DNA of 64,000 nucleotides. It comes from a bacterium. GTDB taxonomy: Bacteria; Planctomycetota; Planctomycetia; Pirellulales; Pirellulaceae. The stretch spans positions 1 through 64,000 of the forward strand of contig JAUIGN010000031.1 of assembly GCA_030430075.1 (NCBI GenBank), in the 5' to 3' direction. Shown one piece after another: positions 43,895-51,402 of the stretch (positions are counted from its first letter, which is position 1; each line of letters starts with the position of its first letter). The translations under genes were made by a program, and so were the position numbers. The notes below the pieces were generated by a model. That model had not been told where the DNA came from. It did no database searches and saw nothing but the letters and a program-made list of their open reading frames with translations.

Positions 43895-44803
43895 ATGGAT
43901 CAGCAGCATCGAGACGCATCGGTTCAGCCGCCGCGGCACCGCTCGTGGCGCGCCCACGTCCGTCTGCTTCCGGTCCTGTGTGGGCTGGTTGGTGTGCACC
44001 TGTTGTGCGCGACGGTATCGTGGGGACAGGCCGCCGCGTCGCCGCTCGCCGACACCACGCGCGCCGACACCTCGCGCGCCGCCGCCGGCGAAGACGTCGC
44101 CGCGCCACTGGTCGCTGAGAATCCGATCCCCACCAAGAGCCTTCTCCAGGTGATCCGCGACGGGGGGCCGCTGATGCTGGCGATCGCCCTCTGTTCGTTT
44201 GTGTTGATGGTGTTCGTTTTCGAACGCGCGATCAGCTTGCGGCGTGGACGGGTTATCCCCGGACCGTTCGTTCGCAAGTTCATGGAACAGTTGGACACGA
44301 GGCAGATCGATCGGGAAACGGCGCTTGAGCTCTGCGAGCAGAACCGGAGCCCGGTGTCGGAAGTCTTCTCCGCGGCGGTCAACAAGTGGGGGCGGCCGGC
44401 GGTCGAAATCGAACAGGCGATTATTGATCAGGGCGAGCGGATGACGCACGGACTGCGGAAGTATGTCCGTTTGTTCAACGGGATTTCCACCATCAGTCCG
44501 CTGTTGGGGTTGCTGGGGACCGTGCTGGGCATGATCCGTGCCTTCAACGCGATCGCCACGGCGGACGCCATGGGACGGCCCGAACTGTTGGCGGCCGGAA
44601 TCAGTCAGGCCTTGCTGACGACGGCTGCCGGCTTGTCGGTCGCCATTCCCGCGTTGATCGCCTACCTGTTCTTTGTGGGGCGGGTCGATCGACTGATCAT
44701 CGACATCGATACGCTGGGGCAACAGGTCGTCGGCCACATTTCAGCCGAGACAATGCAGCGTCAGGTGGAACCGAAGAGCAAGACCCGCGGCAAGGCTGCC
44801 TAG
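43895..44803 (+). CDS. MotA/TolQ/ExbB proton channel protein with N-terminal signal segment
   Basis: This gene encodes 302 residues from an ATG preceded by GAGAGGAAG. A hydrophobic segment (LLPVLCGLVGVHLLCATVSWG) and a ~45-residue polar linker precede the channel domain. That domain has IRDGGPLMLAIALCSFVLMVFVFERAI, the TM2/3 signature YVRLFNGISTISPLLGLLGTVLGMIRAF, and LLAAGISQALLTTAAGLSVAIPALIAYLFF. Thr and Ser residues of the proton path are present. It forms the inner-membrane stator with ExbD and is coupled to the gene after it, 53 bp away. Confidence 0.93.
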   Translation: MDQQHRDASVQPPRHRSWRAHVRLLPVLCGLVGVHLLCATVSWGQAAASPLADTTRADTSRAAAGEDVAAPLVAENPIPTKSLLQVIRDGGPLMLAIALCSFVLMVFVFERAISLRRGRVIPGPFVRKFMEQLDTRQIDRETALELCEQNRSPVSEVFSAAVNKWGRPAVEIEQAIIDQGERMTHGLRKYVRLFNGISTISPLLGLLGTVLGMIRAFNAIATADAMGRPELLAAGISQALLTTAAGLSVAIPALIAYLFFVGRVDRLIIDIDTLGQQVVGHISAETMQRQVEPKSKTRGKAA

Positions 44804-44856
44804 GGTGAGACGCGCTCCCTATCGAACGACGCCGCAGCAGGAGGAGTCGACCCGAC

Positions 44857-45282
44857 ATGCCGATCAAGACGACGCCAACCGACGAACAGCCGTCATTGAA
44901 TTTGACGCCGATGATCGATGTCGTGTTCTTGCTGATCATCTTCTTCATGGCGGGAACCAAGTTTACCGAACTGGAACGCAAGATCGCGTTGCAGGTTCCC
45001 CAGGTTTCGGATCTGAAGACGCTTTCGCCCGCGCCGGAGAAACGCGTGATCAACGTCTATCGGGACGGAAGCATTTCGCTGGACCAGGTTGAAGTGACGA
45101 TCGAACAATTGGTCGAGCGGTTGACGTCGGCACGCGGCGAATATGCAAAGCTTGGCGTTGTCGTGCGAGGTGACGCGGGGGGGGAATTTCAGAACGTGGC
45201 GTCGGTCCTGGGGGCCTGTCGCCGAGCGGGAATCAGCGACATGGGAATCTCGGTCCGACTGGCACAGAAGGAGAGCCGATGA
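44857..45282 (+). CDS. ExbD/TolR biopolymer transport protein
   Basis: This gene encodes 141 residues. One membrane helix carries the essential Asp in LTPMIDVVFLLIIFFMAG. The periplasmic domain has VINVYRDGSISLDQVEVTIEQL, VVVRGDAGGEFQNVASVLGACRRAGI and MGISVRL, a full TolR-like fold. It works with the ExbB just upstream. Its stop codon overlaps the ATG of a 29-codon frame (ATGA at 45279-45282). Confidence 0.94.
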   Translation: MPIKTTPTDEQPSLNLTPMIDVVFLLIIFFMAGTKFTELERKIALQVPQVSDLKTLSPAPEKRVINVYRDGSISLDQVEVTIEQLVERLTSARGEYAKLGVVVRGDAGGEFQNVASVLGACRRAGISDMGISVRLAQKESR

Positions 45283-45368
45283 TGGCAGGTCGCCTGAAAA
45301 CTCACCCGCCTTCTCCCGCGGCGATTGCTGGCCGGCGGTCTCCAGGCACCGATGTGGCGGTGGGGTGA
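45279..45368 (+). CDS. 29-codon bridging ORF, possible relic of a second exbD
   Basis: The frame starts at an ATG overlapping exbD's TGA and ends in a TGA that overlaps a GTG (45365), a possible start of the next gene. The product begins MMAGRLKTHPPSP, like the first residues of second ExbD copies in related operons, then becomes basic and uninformative. It may be a translational coupling leader, a deleted exbD remnant, or chance. Confidence 0.3.
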   Translation: MMAGRLKTHPPSPAAIAGRRSPGTDVAVG

Positions 45369-45373
45369 GCGCC

Positions 45374-47440
45374 ATGCACGGAGTCTTTCCATTTGCACTC
45401 TTGGCGGATGGCTGGTTCACCTCGCGGACCATGGGGTTGGCAATGTGGGGCGGCCTGGCCGTATTGACCGTCTCGCTGTTGATCCTGATGCGGACGCGCT
45501 GGGGGCAGGCCCAGCCACTCTCCAAATGCGTGGTGCTGTCCGTGTTCGCACATGTGCTGTTCATGGGATACGCCTATGGAACGAAGCTGATTTTTGACGT
45601 CCCGCCCCGGGAAGAGGAACAAGTGCTCAAATTGGGCGTCATCGACGCCAACCTTGATTTCGAAGCCCCCGACGCCCCGGTGGACGCGCTGCAGCCGTGG
45701 GATCGGCTGGCCAGTGAGGCGGCGAGTCCCGCCGACATCGAGTCGCCGGCGCGGGCGGCAACCATGTTCGACGAGCCAACCACGGCGGTTGCGATGACCC
45801 AGCCGCCGGTGCAGACGAATCCCACCGCCGTGGATCTGCCGCTGCCCGAACCGGAGCGTCCGCTGCCGGCGGCGGCGCCGTTGACGCCTCCCCCGCTGCT
45901 GCCCGCCGAGATAGCTGCCGCACAAACCGCACCACCGCCGCGAGAGACGGTTGCCGAGGATTCACCGGCGGACGAGTCGCCTGCGTCGATGACTCCCGAG
46001 GTCGCACCGCCGCTCACCACGCCTGACCTGCCACGCGCTGTGGTGCAAGCTGAAGTGCCCGAACCGGCCGAAACGGAATCGCCGCCGGGCGAGTTGATGG
46101 AGGCGGACGGCGAGCAGATCCAGCGATTGGCGGACGTCGCCATCGAAGCGAAGGCAGCGGACGCGGCCCCGGCCGAAGTCGATCAGTTGGCAGCGACCGC
46201 CGATGGCGTGGCGACGCCGGGCGATCCGGCACGCGACAAACGGCTGCCGGAACAGGCGGCGGAGCCATTCGTCGCGGCCGAAGTTGTCCCCAGCGAAACG
46301 CAAGCTGCGCCCGAGGCCGAAGCGACCGCCGTCGCGGTGCGCCGCCCCGGCGACGGCAAGCCGCTCCCGGCTGCCTATCAACTGCGGAAATCGGAACACC
46401 GGTTGCGCGTTGCCGAGCGGTATGGGGGCAACTTGCATACCGAGGGGTCCGTCGATCGGGCGTTGGCCTGGCTGGCATCCGCCCAGGCAGCCGACGGGCG
46501 GTGGGACGCCAACCGCTATGGGGCAGGCACCGAAGCCAAATCGATGGGCCACGACCGACATGCGGCCGGGACCGATGCGGATACCGGGATCACCGGGCTG
46601 GCGCTCCTTGCCTTTCTGGCTGCAGGGCACACGCATTTGGAAGGTGTCTACCGGGAACACGTCCAGCACGGGCTGGAGTTTCTCCTGCGGAGTCAGGGCG
46701 ACAACGGCAACCTGTACGGTGACGCGCGGCTGTTTGCCCGCATGTACTGCCACGGGATCGCCGCCCTGGCACTCGGCGAAGCCTACGTCATGACCGGAGA
46801 CCATCGGCTGTTGCCGTTTCTCCAGCGGAGCACGCGGTACACACGCGAATCGCAGCACGCGACCCTTGGGGGCTGGCGTTACCAGCCCGGGGACAAAGGA
46901 GACATGAGCCAGTTTGGCTGGCAAGTGATGGCCTTGCGAAGTGCCGAATTGGCGGGTATCGAGATCCCCAGCCGGACTCGGACCGGCATGTTGCGGTTTC
47001 TGCGGGAAGCTCGCTCCGGCGCGCAAGGTGGTCTGGCGGCTTATCGCGTCGGCGAACGGCCCTCGCGCACGATGACCGCGGAAGCCCTTGCCTGTCACTA
47101 TTTTCTGCGAGTTCCGACCACGTCGGCCCGCGTCAATGAGGCGCGTGATTTTATTCACCGCGAACTTCCCGGGGACGGGCAGGTAAACCTGTACTACTGG
47201 TACTATGGTTCCCTGGCACTCCTGCACAGCGGGGACCCGCGCTGGCAACGGTGGAATGCGGCCCTCCAGGACCAACTGCTTCGCCGGCAACAGCAGGGGG
47301 GCGAGTTGAACGGGAGTTGGGACCCGGACACGGTGTGGGGCGGATACGGAGGGCGAATTTACACGACCGCGATGGCGACGCTTTGCCTGGAGGTCTATTA
47401 TCGCTACTTGCCCCTCTTCGACGAGGCCGGCAGGCGCTGA
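45374..47440 (+). CDS. TonB-topology membrane protein with C-terminal prenyltransferase/squalene-oxidase-repeat toroid
   Basis: This gene encodes 688 residues; a GTG three codons upstream, overlapping the bridging frame, is an alternative start. Two hydrophobic helices (MGLAMWGGLAVLTVSLLILM and CVVLSVFAHVLFMGYAYG) are followed by ~300 residues rich in Pro, Ala and Glu, a spacer like TonB's. From about 350 an alpha/alpha toroid begins: VDRALAWLASAQAADGRWD, DTGITGLALLAFLAAGHTH, VQHGLEFLLRSQGDNGNL, LGGWRYQPGDKGDMSQFGWQVMALRSAE and YYWYYGSLALLHSGD. These are QW-type repeats of the squalene cyclase fold without the catalytic DxDD motif. The context with ExbBD suggests a proton-motive-force-driven periplasmic device rather than a terpene enzyme (inference). 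Confidence 0.85.
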   Translation: MHGVFPFALLADGWFTSRTMGLAMWGGLAVLTVSLLILMRTRWGQAQPLSKCVVLSVFAHVLFMGYAYGTKLIFDVPPREEEQVLKLGVIDANLDFEAPDAPVDALQPWDRLASEAASPADIESPARAATMFDEPTTAVAMTQPPVQTNPTAVDLPLPEPERPLPAAAPLTPPPLLPAEIAAAQTAPPPRETVAEDSPADESPASMTPEVAPPLTTPDLPRAVVQAEVPEPAETESPPGELMEADGEQIQRLADVAIEAKAADAAPAEVDQLAATADGVATPGDPARDKRLPEQAAEPFVAAEVVPSETQAAPEAEATAVAVRRPGDGKPLPAAYQLRKSEHRLRVAERYGGNLHTEGSVDRALAWLASAQAADGRWDANRYGAGTEAKSMGHDRHAAGTDADTGITGLALLAFLAAGHTHLEGVYREHVQHGLEFLLRSQGDNGNLYGDARLFARMYCHGIAALALGEAYVMTGDHRLLPFLQRSTRYTRESQHATLGGWRYQPGDKGDMSQFGWQVMALRSAELAGIEIPSRTRTGMLRFLREARSGAQGGLAAYRVGERPSRTMTAEALACHYFLRVPTTSARVNEARDFIHRELPGDGQVNLYYWYYGSLALLHSGDPRWQRWNAALQDQLLRRQQQGGELNGSWDPDTVWGGYGGRIYTTAMATLCLEVYYRYLPLFDEAGRR

Positions 47441-47786
47441 ACGGCGAGGGGTTCGTGCCCAGGTGCGGAGACGCTGGCGGGGTGTCGTGCGGGGATTCGC
47501 CTGGCGACGCGCTCAGCCGGGCAAGTTGCCGTCTGGCAGCAAACGGCGTAAGCAGCAACTATCACGCAGCTTAGGTTCTCTGTGTCGGACACCCGCGGTT
47601 GCCGCATGTGTTTGACAAGTGGAACGGTGCCGTTAGAATTAGGGCAACGAGGGTTTGTTTGTGCGGAAGTGCAAACAGCGCGCACGTTGGTTCTGGAAAC
47701 GCCCAGTCTTGGGGAAGTTTCCCGCTTTCGCCGGTCGATTGCGTGCTTATGCCCACCATCCCACCTCTAAGTGCGAGAGCGTAACC
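47441..47786 (+). other. Intergenic region with tat promoter
   Basis: This 346 bp region lies between the toroid gene and tatA. It contains the well-formed promoter listed separately; the rest shows no coding potential, terminator or repeat. Confidence 0.5.
47612..47639 (+). promoter_or_regulatory. Sigma-70-type promoter for the tat pair
   Basis: TTGACA at 47612-47617 and TAGAAT at 47634-47639 are separated by 16 bp. It is the best -35/-10 pair in the window, about 150 bp upstream of the first TatA start, so the tat genes probably form their own unit apart from the ExbBD operon. Confidence 0.6.
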
Positions 47787-48005
47787 ATGCTGCTGCCCAA
47801 TTCCGTCCTGTTTGGCTTCTTCGGAATGCCAGGTCACATCGAGCTCTTAATTATCGCAGGGATTGCGGTGTTGTTCTTTGGCCACCGCCTGCCCAGCGTC
47901 ATGCGTTCCATGGGACGAGGCGTGGTCGAGTTCAAGAAGGGCGTGCAGGGAATCGAGGACGATTTGGATTCGGCCGTCGAAGAAAAGCCGAGCAAGGACG
48001 TTTAG
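47787..48005 (+). CDS. tatA: TatA/E family twin-arginine translocase protein
   Basis: This gene encodes 72 residues. Layout is classic: short N-terminus, one helix (HIELLIIAGIAVLFFGHRLP with the FG-x-x-x-LP hinge), amphipathic helix (VMRSMGRGVVEFKKGVQGI) and acidic tail. It forms pores with TatC for folded proteins. It is followed after 121 bp by a second family member; no tatC is in the window. Confidence 0.93.
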   Translation: MLLPNSVLFGFFGMPGHIELLIIAGIAVLFFGHRLPSVMRSMGRGVVEFKKGVQGIEDDLDSAVEEKPSKDV

Positions 48006-48126
48006 GACGAAATGTTCTGGACGTTCTGTCTGGACTTCGCTGTCCGTATCGAATTCGCGGCAACCTGACCTCTAAGGGTCGGATTGCAGTTTCCGACGCA
48101 CCACCCTGCATGAAAGATGTTGAGTC

Positions 48127-48441
48127 ATGTTTGGACTAGGATTTCAAGAGTTGGCCCTGGTTGGCGTTGTGGCCGTACTGTTGTTCGGCAAGCGCTTGCC
48201 TGAGGTTGCCCGGTCGCTCGGCAAGAGCTACCACGAGTTCCGGAGCGGCCTGACGGATATTCAGTCGAGCTTCGACTACACGGATATGGGGGGAGCTTCA
48301 AAGCCATCGAATTACTCGAGTTCCTACCACGATCACGACGACGATGATCACGACGAGCCGACCGCGCCGAAATTCGAGCCGCCGCCCAGCGAGCCCCAGG
48401 TGCCGACTGGCGATATTCCAAAGCCCATTTCCGAGCGCTAA
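48127..48441 (+). CDS. Second TatA/B family protein with His/Asp-rich tail
   Basis: This gene encodes 104 residues. FGLGFQELALVGVVAVLLFGKRLPEVARSLGKSYHEFRSGL is the TatA/B membrane and amphipathic helix; Glu8 in FQEL fits TatB or a TatA variant. The tail contains an unusual HDHDDDDHDEP cluster that could bind metal, followed by a Pro-rich end. It is probably co-transcribed with the preceding tatA. The A or B assignment is left open. Confidence 0.9.
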   Translation: MFGLGFQELALVGVVAVLLFGKRLPEVARSLGKSYHEFRSGLTDIQSSFDYTDMGGASKPSNYSSSYHDHDDDDHDEPTAPKFEPPPSEPQVPTGDIPKPISER

Positions 48442-48458
48442 CCGGATCATACATGCAT

Positions 48459-48493
48459 GACAGCGAAACAGCGCAACGCGCTGTTTCGCTGTC
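48459..48493 (+). terminator. Strong hairpin after the tat genes
   Basis: GACAGCGAAACAGCG and its exact complement form a 15 bp stem with a CAACG loop, 18 bp after the second tat gene. A full U-tract is missing (CTTTGC follows), but the stem is the longest perfect one seen in the window. Confidence 0.7.
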
Positions 48494-48620
48494 CTTTGCA
48501 ACGACCCGATCCCCCGGCAACCGCGCATCGCGCAACCGGCAAAAGGGGCGGCGGGACTTCTATTCAGGTCCCAGCAAATTCTGTACATTAGGTGCTCCTT
48601 CGAAGCTCAAGAAGGTTGAA

Positions 48621-48694
48621 GGGCGTTTAGCTCAGTTGGTTAGAGCGCTGTGTTCACACCGCAGAGGTCACTGGTTCGAATCCAGTAACGCCCA
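48621..48694 (+). tRNA. tRNA-Val (CAC)
   Basis: The full cloverleaf folds. The acceptor is GGGCGTT/AACGCCC, the D arm has TAGCTCAGTTGGTTAGAGC, and the anticodon stem CTGTG/CGCAG encloses the loop TTCACAC with anticodon CAC. The T stem ACTGG/CCAGT encloses TTCGAAT, and the discriminator is A. CCA is not encoded. The 3' half from 48652 on is repeated exactly at 52271-52316, so the gene is the integration target of the element that follows and was rebuilt by it. Confidence 0.96.
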
Positions 48695-48697
48695 CTA
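48652..48697 (+). repeat. attL: 46 bp direct repeat overlapping the tRNA-Val 3' half
   Basis: This is identical over 46 bp to 52271-52316. It runs from the end of the anticodon stem through the tRNA end and three bases beyond. Integrase-proximal end of the element. Confidence 0.92.
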
Positions 48698-48833
48698 GAC
48701 TTACGACGATTGAACTACCCGACAACTACCCGGTTGAATCCAAACTGCCACCTTGGCGGCTTGGTCACCCTGGGCGGATTCCGCCTAGTGCAGCCGTTTT
48801 TTTCCGACAAAACATCGGAGAGGAACTACTGCC

Positions 48834-49886
48834 GTGGCTCGACGAATCCCTTCTTACCGCCACCACAAGGCCACCGGACAAGCCCGAGTTACGCTCAACG
48901 GCAAAGACCACTGGCTTGGCCTCTACGGCACGAAGGCGTCCAAGGACAAGTACGATAGCCTGATTGCTGATTGGCTCGCTCCGTCTCAATTGGGCGTCGA
49001 GGATCTAACTGTCGCGGATTGCTGCCTGCACTTCTGGCGGTTTGCCAAAAAGCGATACAGCAAGCACGGGAAAGGCCGGCACGGCAACGCGATTTGCTAC
49101 AAGCCGGCCTTGCGGGTACTCAAGGAGCTTGACGGCAAAACTCCGGTCAGCAAGTTCGGACCGAAGCGGCTCAAGGCGGCTGCCGCACACATGGTCAGCC
49201 TCGGCTAGTCACACCGATACATTCTCGATCAGTTAATGAAGGCCAAACAAGTCTTCAAGTATTGTGCCAGTGAGGAGCTTATCCCGCACACCGTTTACGA
49301 TCGGTTGCGGCTGGTCGATTCCAAGGCGGTTGAGGGTGCCCGCAAGACGGCACCGATTGAACCCGTCGATCATAAGACGATTGCGGCCACTGTCGCAGAA
49401 TGTTCCGCAACCGTTAAGGCAATGATCCAATTCGAGCGGTACACGGGTTGTCGTCCTGACGAAGTGTGTCGGCTTCGCCCATGTGACATTCAAGATCAGG
49501 CTGGCGAAGTGTGGATCTGCCAGTTACTTGACCACAAGACCGAGCACCATGGAAAACAGCGGTTTATTGCCATCGGGCCAAAGGCTCAGGAGGTGCTTTT
49601 GTCCCTCGGCCCCTGGGTGCCCGGGATGAACTATTTCGTCAATCAACGCGGCAAGCCGTTCAACACCGATACCTATCGACGAGCCATTCACCGGGCTTGT
49701 GACAAGGCAAAGATCGCCCGTTGGTCACCAAATCGGCTCAGGCATTCGGCGGCTGGGGTGACTGGCGCGTTGATGCAAGCTCGTGACTATTTGCAGGTGT
49801 TCATGCGTGCAGTATTCCTGGAGTATCTGCGGAAATTGACTTCTCATTTCCCCGGCCGTACGCTGTCAGGCTACAATTTGAAATGA
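48834..49886 (+). pseudogene. Tyrosine recombinase/integrase with in-frame TAG and altered C-terminus
   Basis: The first part (48834-49208, 124 residues, MARRIPSYRHHKATGQARVTL...) is the Arm/core-binding N-terminus of a planctomycetal phage-type integrase. A TAG at 49206-49208 stops it, but the same frame continues without shift as SHRYILDQLMKAKQVFKYCASEELIP and into the catalytic domain. The first Arg (RYTGCRPDEVCRLR) and RLRHSA (HxxR region start) are visible. After RLRHSAAG the expected ...LGHxS...Y end is absent; unrelated sequence follows to the stop at 49886. The second catalytic Arg and the Tyr nucleophile are therefore not found. It is next to attL, as is usual. It is probably inactive. 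Confidence 0.8.
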
Positions 49887-49967
49887 GTCCCGCAATGACG
49901 TGCCGATAGACGGCATTAGGAATCTCGCCACAACAATTACGCGGTTATTTTGATTGGTTTGGAGCTA

Positions 49968-50309
49968 ATGGCCAAGAAGAAAAAGGTTCCGAGAAAACCG
50001 GCGGCGAAACGAAGCCCACAGACCGGGAAATTCCTATCCATCGGATACGGCGAAACCGGTCCCGGTTTATTCGCAAATCACATGCTCGCACAGAACCACG
50101 GCGACGAGTTTCACCTGAGTTTCTTTCAGATCCAGCCACCCATTATCATGGGCGACGATGATGCGGTAAAGAAGCAAATGGAAGACCTAGACACCATTCT
50201 GGCAAAACCTGTGGCGCGAATCATCGTCGATGTCGATCGCGTTCCATCGATTATTGAAGCTCTACAATCGCAACTTGCAAAAGCACAGATCGCGAAGCAA
50301 GGGGAGTGA
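49968..50309 (+). CDS. DUF3467-like small protein
   Basis: This gene encodes 113 residues with GGAG just upstream. The Lys-rich start (MAKKKKVPRKPAAKRSP) is followed by a compact domain: FANHMLAQNHGDEFHLSFFQIQPP, then KPVARIIVDVDRVPSIIEALQSQLAKA. The pattern of an N..H..DEF.L.F.Q strand pair and a final helix resembles DUF3467, whose function is unknown. It is the first cargo gene of the element, 5 bp before the next gene, so the two are co-translated. Confidence 0.65.
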   Translation: MAKKKKVPRKPAAKRSPQTGKFLSIGYGETGPGLFANHMLAQNHGDEFHLSFFQIQPPIIMGDDDAVKKQMEDLDTILAKPVARIIVDVDRVPSIIEALQSQLAKAQIAKQGE

Positions 50310-50313
50310 CGCA

Positions 50314-50682
50314 ATGGCAGAACAATTTCATCTTGAAGGTGCTGGCGGTGCGTGCGCCACGGCATTTGCCCCGAATGAGTGGGCGGCGGCATCCTCCGAT
50401 TATTTTCTGAGCGAGGTTGACATGGTTTCACCAACTGGCAACCGCGAAGAGCTGCTGTGGATAGGTGAACGTACAGTAACGGTTGATTCTGACTTTGCAA
50501 ACTATATTCGCTATGAAGCAGCGAGGCGAGGAGTAGCAGAAACCGCTATTTACGAAGAAGAAATATCCGCAAAGCAATCAATTGATGACCTTGAGATTAC
50601 GGAAGCGTTTTTGGCAAATGCAAGCCAGAAAAGCCGCGCCCCTGCGACGTATTTGGCAGGCGATCAAGACTGCCCATTTTAG
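50314..50682 (+). CDS. Unknown cargo protein upstream of the MazF-type toxin
   Basis: This gene encodes 122 residues with GGGGAG seven bases before the ATG. It is acidic, without membrane segments: FHLEGAGGACATAFAPNEWAAASSDYFLSEVDMV, then IGERTVTVDSDFANYIRYEAARRG. I do not recognise the family. It ends 23 bp before the toxin gene, so an antitoxin role is possible, but DUF3467-like genes and similar acidic partners also occur without toxins. Codon use is more AT-rich than the host genes. Confidence 0.65.
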   Translation: MAEQFHLEGAGGACATAFAPNEWAAASSDYFLSEVDMVSPTGNREELLWIGERTVTVDSDFANYIRYEAARRGVAETAIYEEEISAKQSIDDLEITEAFLANASQKSRAPATYLAGDQDCPF

Positions 50683-50705
50683 TGCGCAGGTAATGGGGGC
50701 TTTGC

Positions 50706-51050
50706 GTGGCAGATTATGCGATACGCGGGAAAATCGTCTGGGTTCGCTTGGGACCACGAGGCGACTTCAAGAAGCGTCCTGCCGTTGTATTATCCGATGT
50801 GCGCGACCCTCCCGATGATGCCGTAATCCGTGTAATGGGTGGTAGCACGAAATTTGATTTTCCGCTCGACGACGACGAAGTCGAATTGCCATATCTCTCG
50901 CGGCCGGGCGGACACCCATATACAAAGCTCAAGGTGCCCACCGTTGTTGTCTGCAATTGGATCGAAGATGTTAGGGTGTCGGATGTCCTTCAGTACGGGG
51001 GCGTTGTGCCGAACAAGGTGCTGTTCCAAATGATGAAAAAGATGAAGTAG
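50706..51050 (+). CDS. PemK/MazF-family toxin-like protein
   Basis: This gene encodes 114 residues from a GTG with GGGGG six bases upstream. IRGKIVWVRLGPRGDFKKRPAVVLSD is the MazF/PemK opening (G-x-I-x-x-V plus the (K/R)RP-x-V-V motif). VELPYLSRPGGHPYTKLKVPTVVVCNWIEDV gives the later strands and a conserved-looking Trp. MazF proteins are ribosome-independent mRNA endonucleases. The spacing of core residues is slightly longer than in classic MazF, so activity is not certain. Confidence 0.75.
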   Translation: MADYAIRGKIVWVRLGPRGDFKKRPAVVLSDVRDPPDDAVIRVMGGSTKFDFPLDDDEVELPYLSRPGGHPYTKLKVPTVVVCNWIEDVRVSDVLQYGGVVPNKVLFQMMKKMK

Positions 51051-51106
51051 TGTCGGTCATCCGACGACCCAGATAGTTTGCGCAGCAGTTTGCACGATCC
51101 ACGCCC

Positions 51107-51328
51107 CTAGCCGCGCTGTTTTCGTCTTTCTTGTTGCGGCGGTGTCGCGGTTAGGCTTAGGCCCAACACCGATGCAAGCTTACCGGCCGTCTCCAGCTTG
51201 ATACCGCGTTCGCCATTGACAAAACGACTAATGATGGCCTGTGAAACACCTGCTCGCCTCGCGATTTCATAGCGTGACATTTCACTGTTCACGATTGCTT
51301 GCTTAAGCGTTTCGACTAGATCGGCCAT
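51107..51328 (-). CDS. XRE-type helix-turn-helix regulator
   Basis: This gene encodes 73 residues from the ATG coding MADLVETLKQAI, with GGAG nine bases upstream; a longer frame to 51451 would overlap the recombinase gene. The HTH is MSRYEIARRAGVSQAIISRFVNGERGIKLETAGKLASVLG, a typical Cro/C1 domain, followed by a short polar tail. It is likely to control the element's genes or to serve as an antitoxin-like repressor. It is convergent with the MazF-like gene (56 bp). Confidence 0.85.
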   Translation of the reverse strand: MADLVETLKQAIVNSEMSRYEIARRAGVSQAIISRFVNGERGIKLETAGKLASVLGLSLTATPPQQERRKQRG

Positions 51329-51402
51329 GAGAAGTTGCTCCAACGCTGCGATGCGTTCGGGGGGGTGACCACTCGGTAGCGACGCCAACGCGTCGAGCTT
51401 GG

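Noticed and set aside
46014..47290. Long minus-strand frames inside the toroid-domain gene
   Set aside because: Low-complexity Arg/Pro/Gly sequence opposite clear QW-like repeats.
45374..47440. Active squalene/hopene cyclase or prenyltransferase
   Set aside because: The cyclase DxDD motif was not found, the protein is membrane-anchored with a long spacer, and it belongs to an ExbBD operon.
49206..49208. Pyrrolysine or suppressed amber codon in the integrase
   Set aside because: No pyl genes or suppressor tRNA are seen, and the gene's C-terminus is independently damaged, so decay is simpler.
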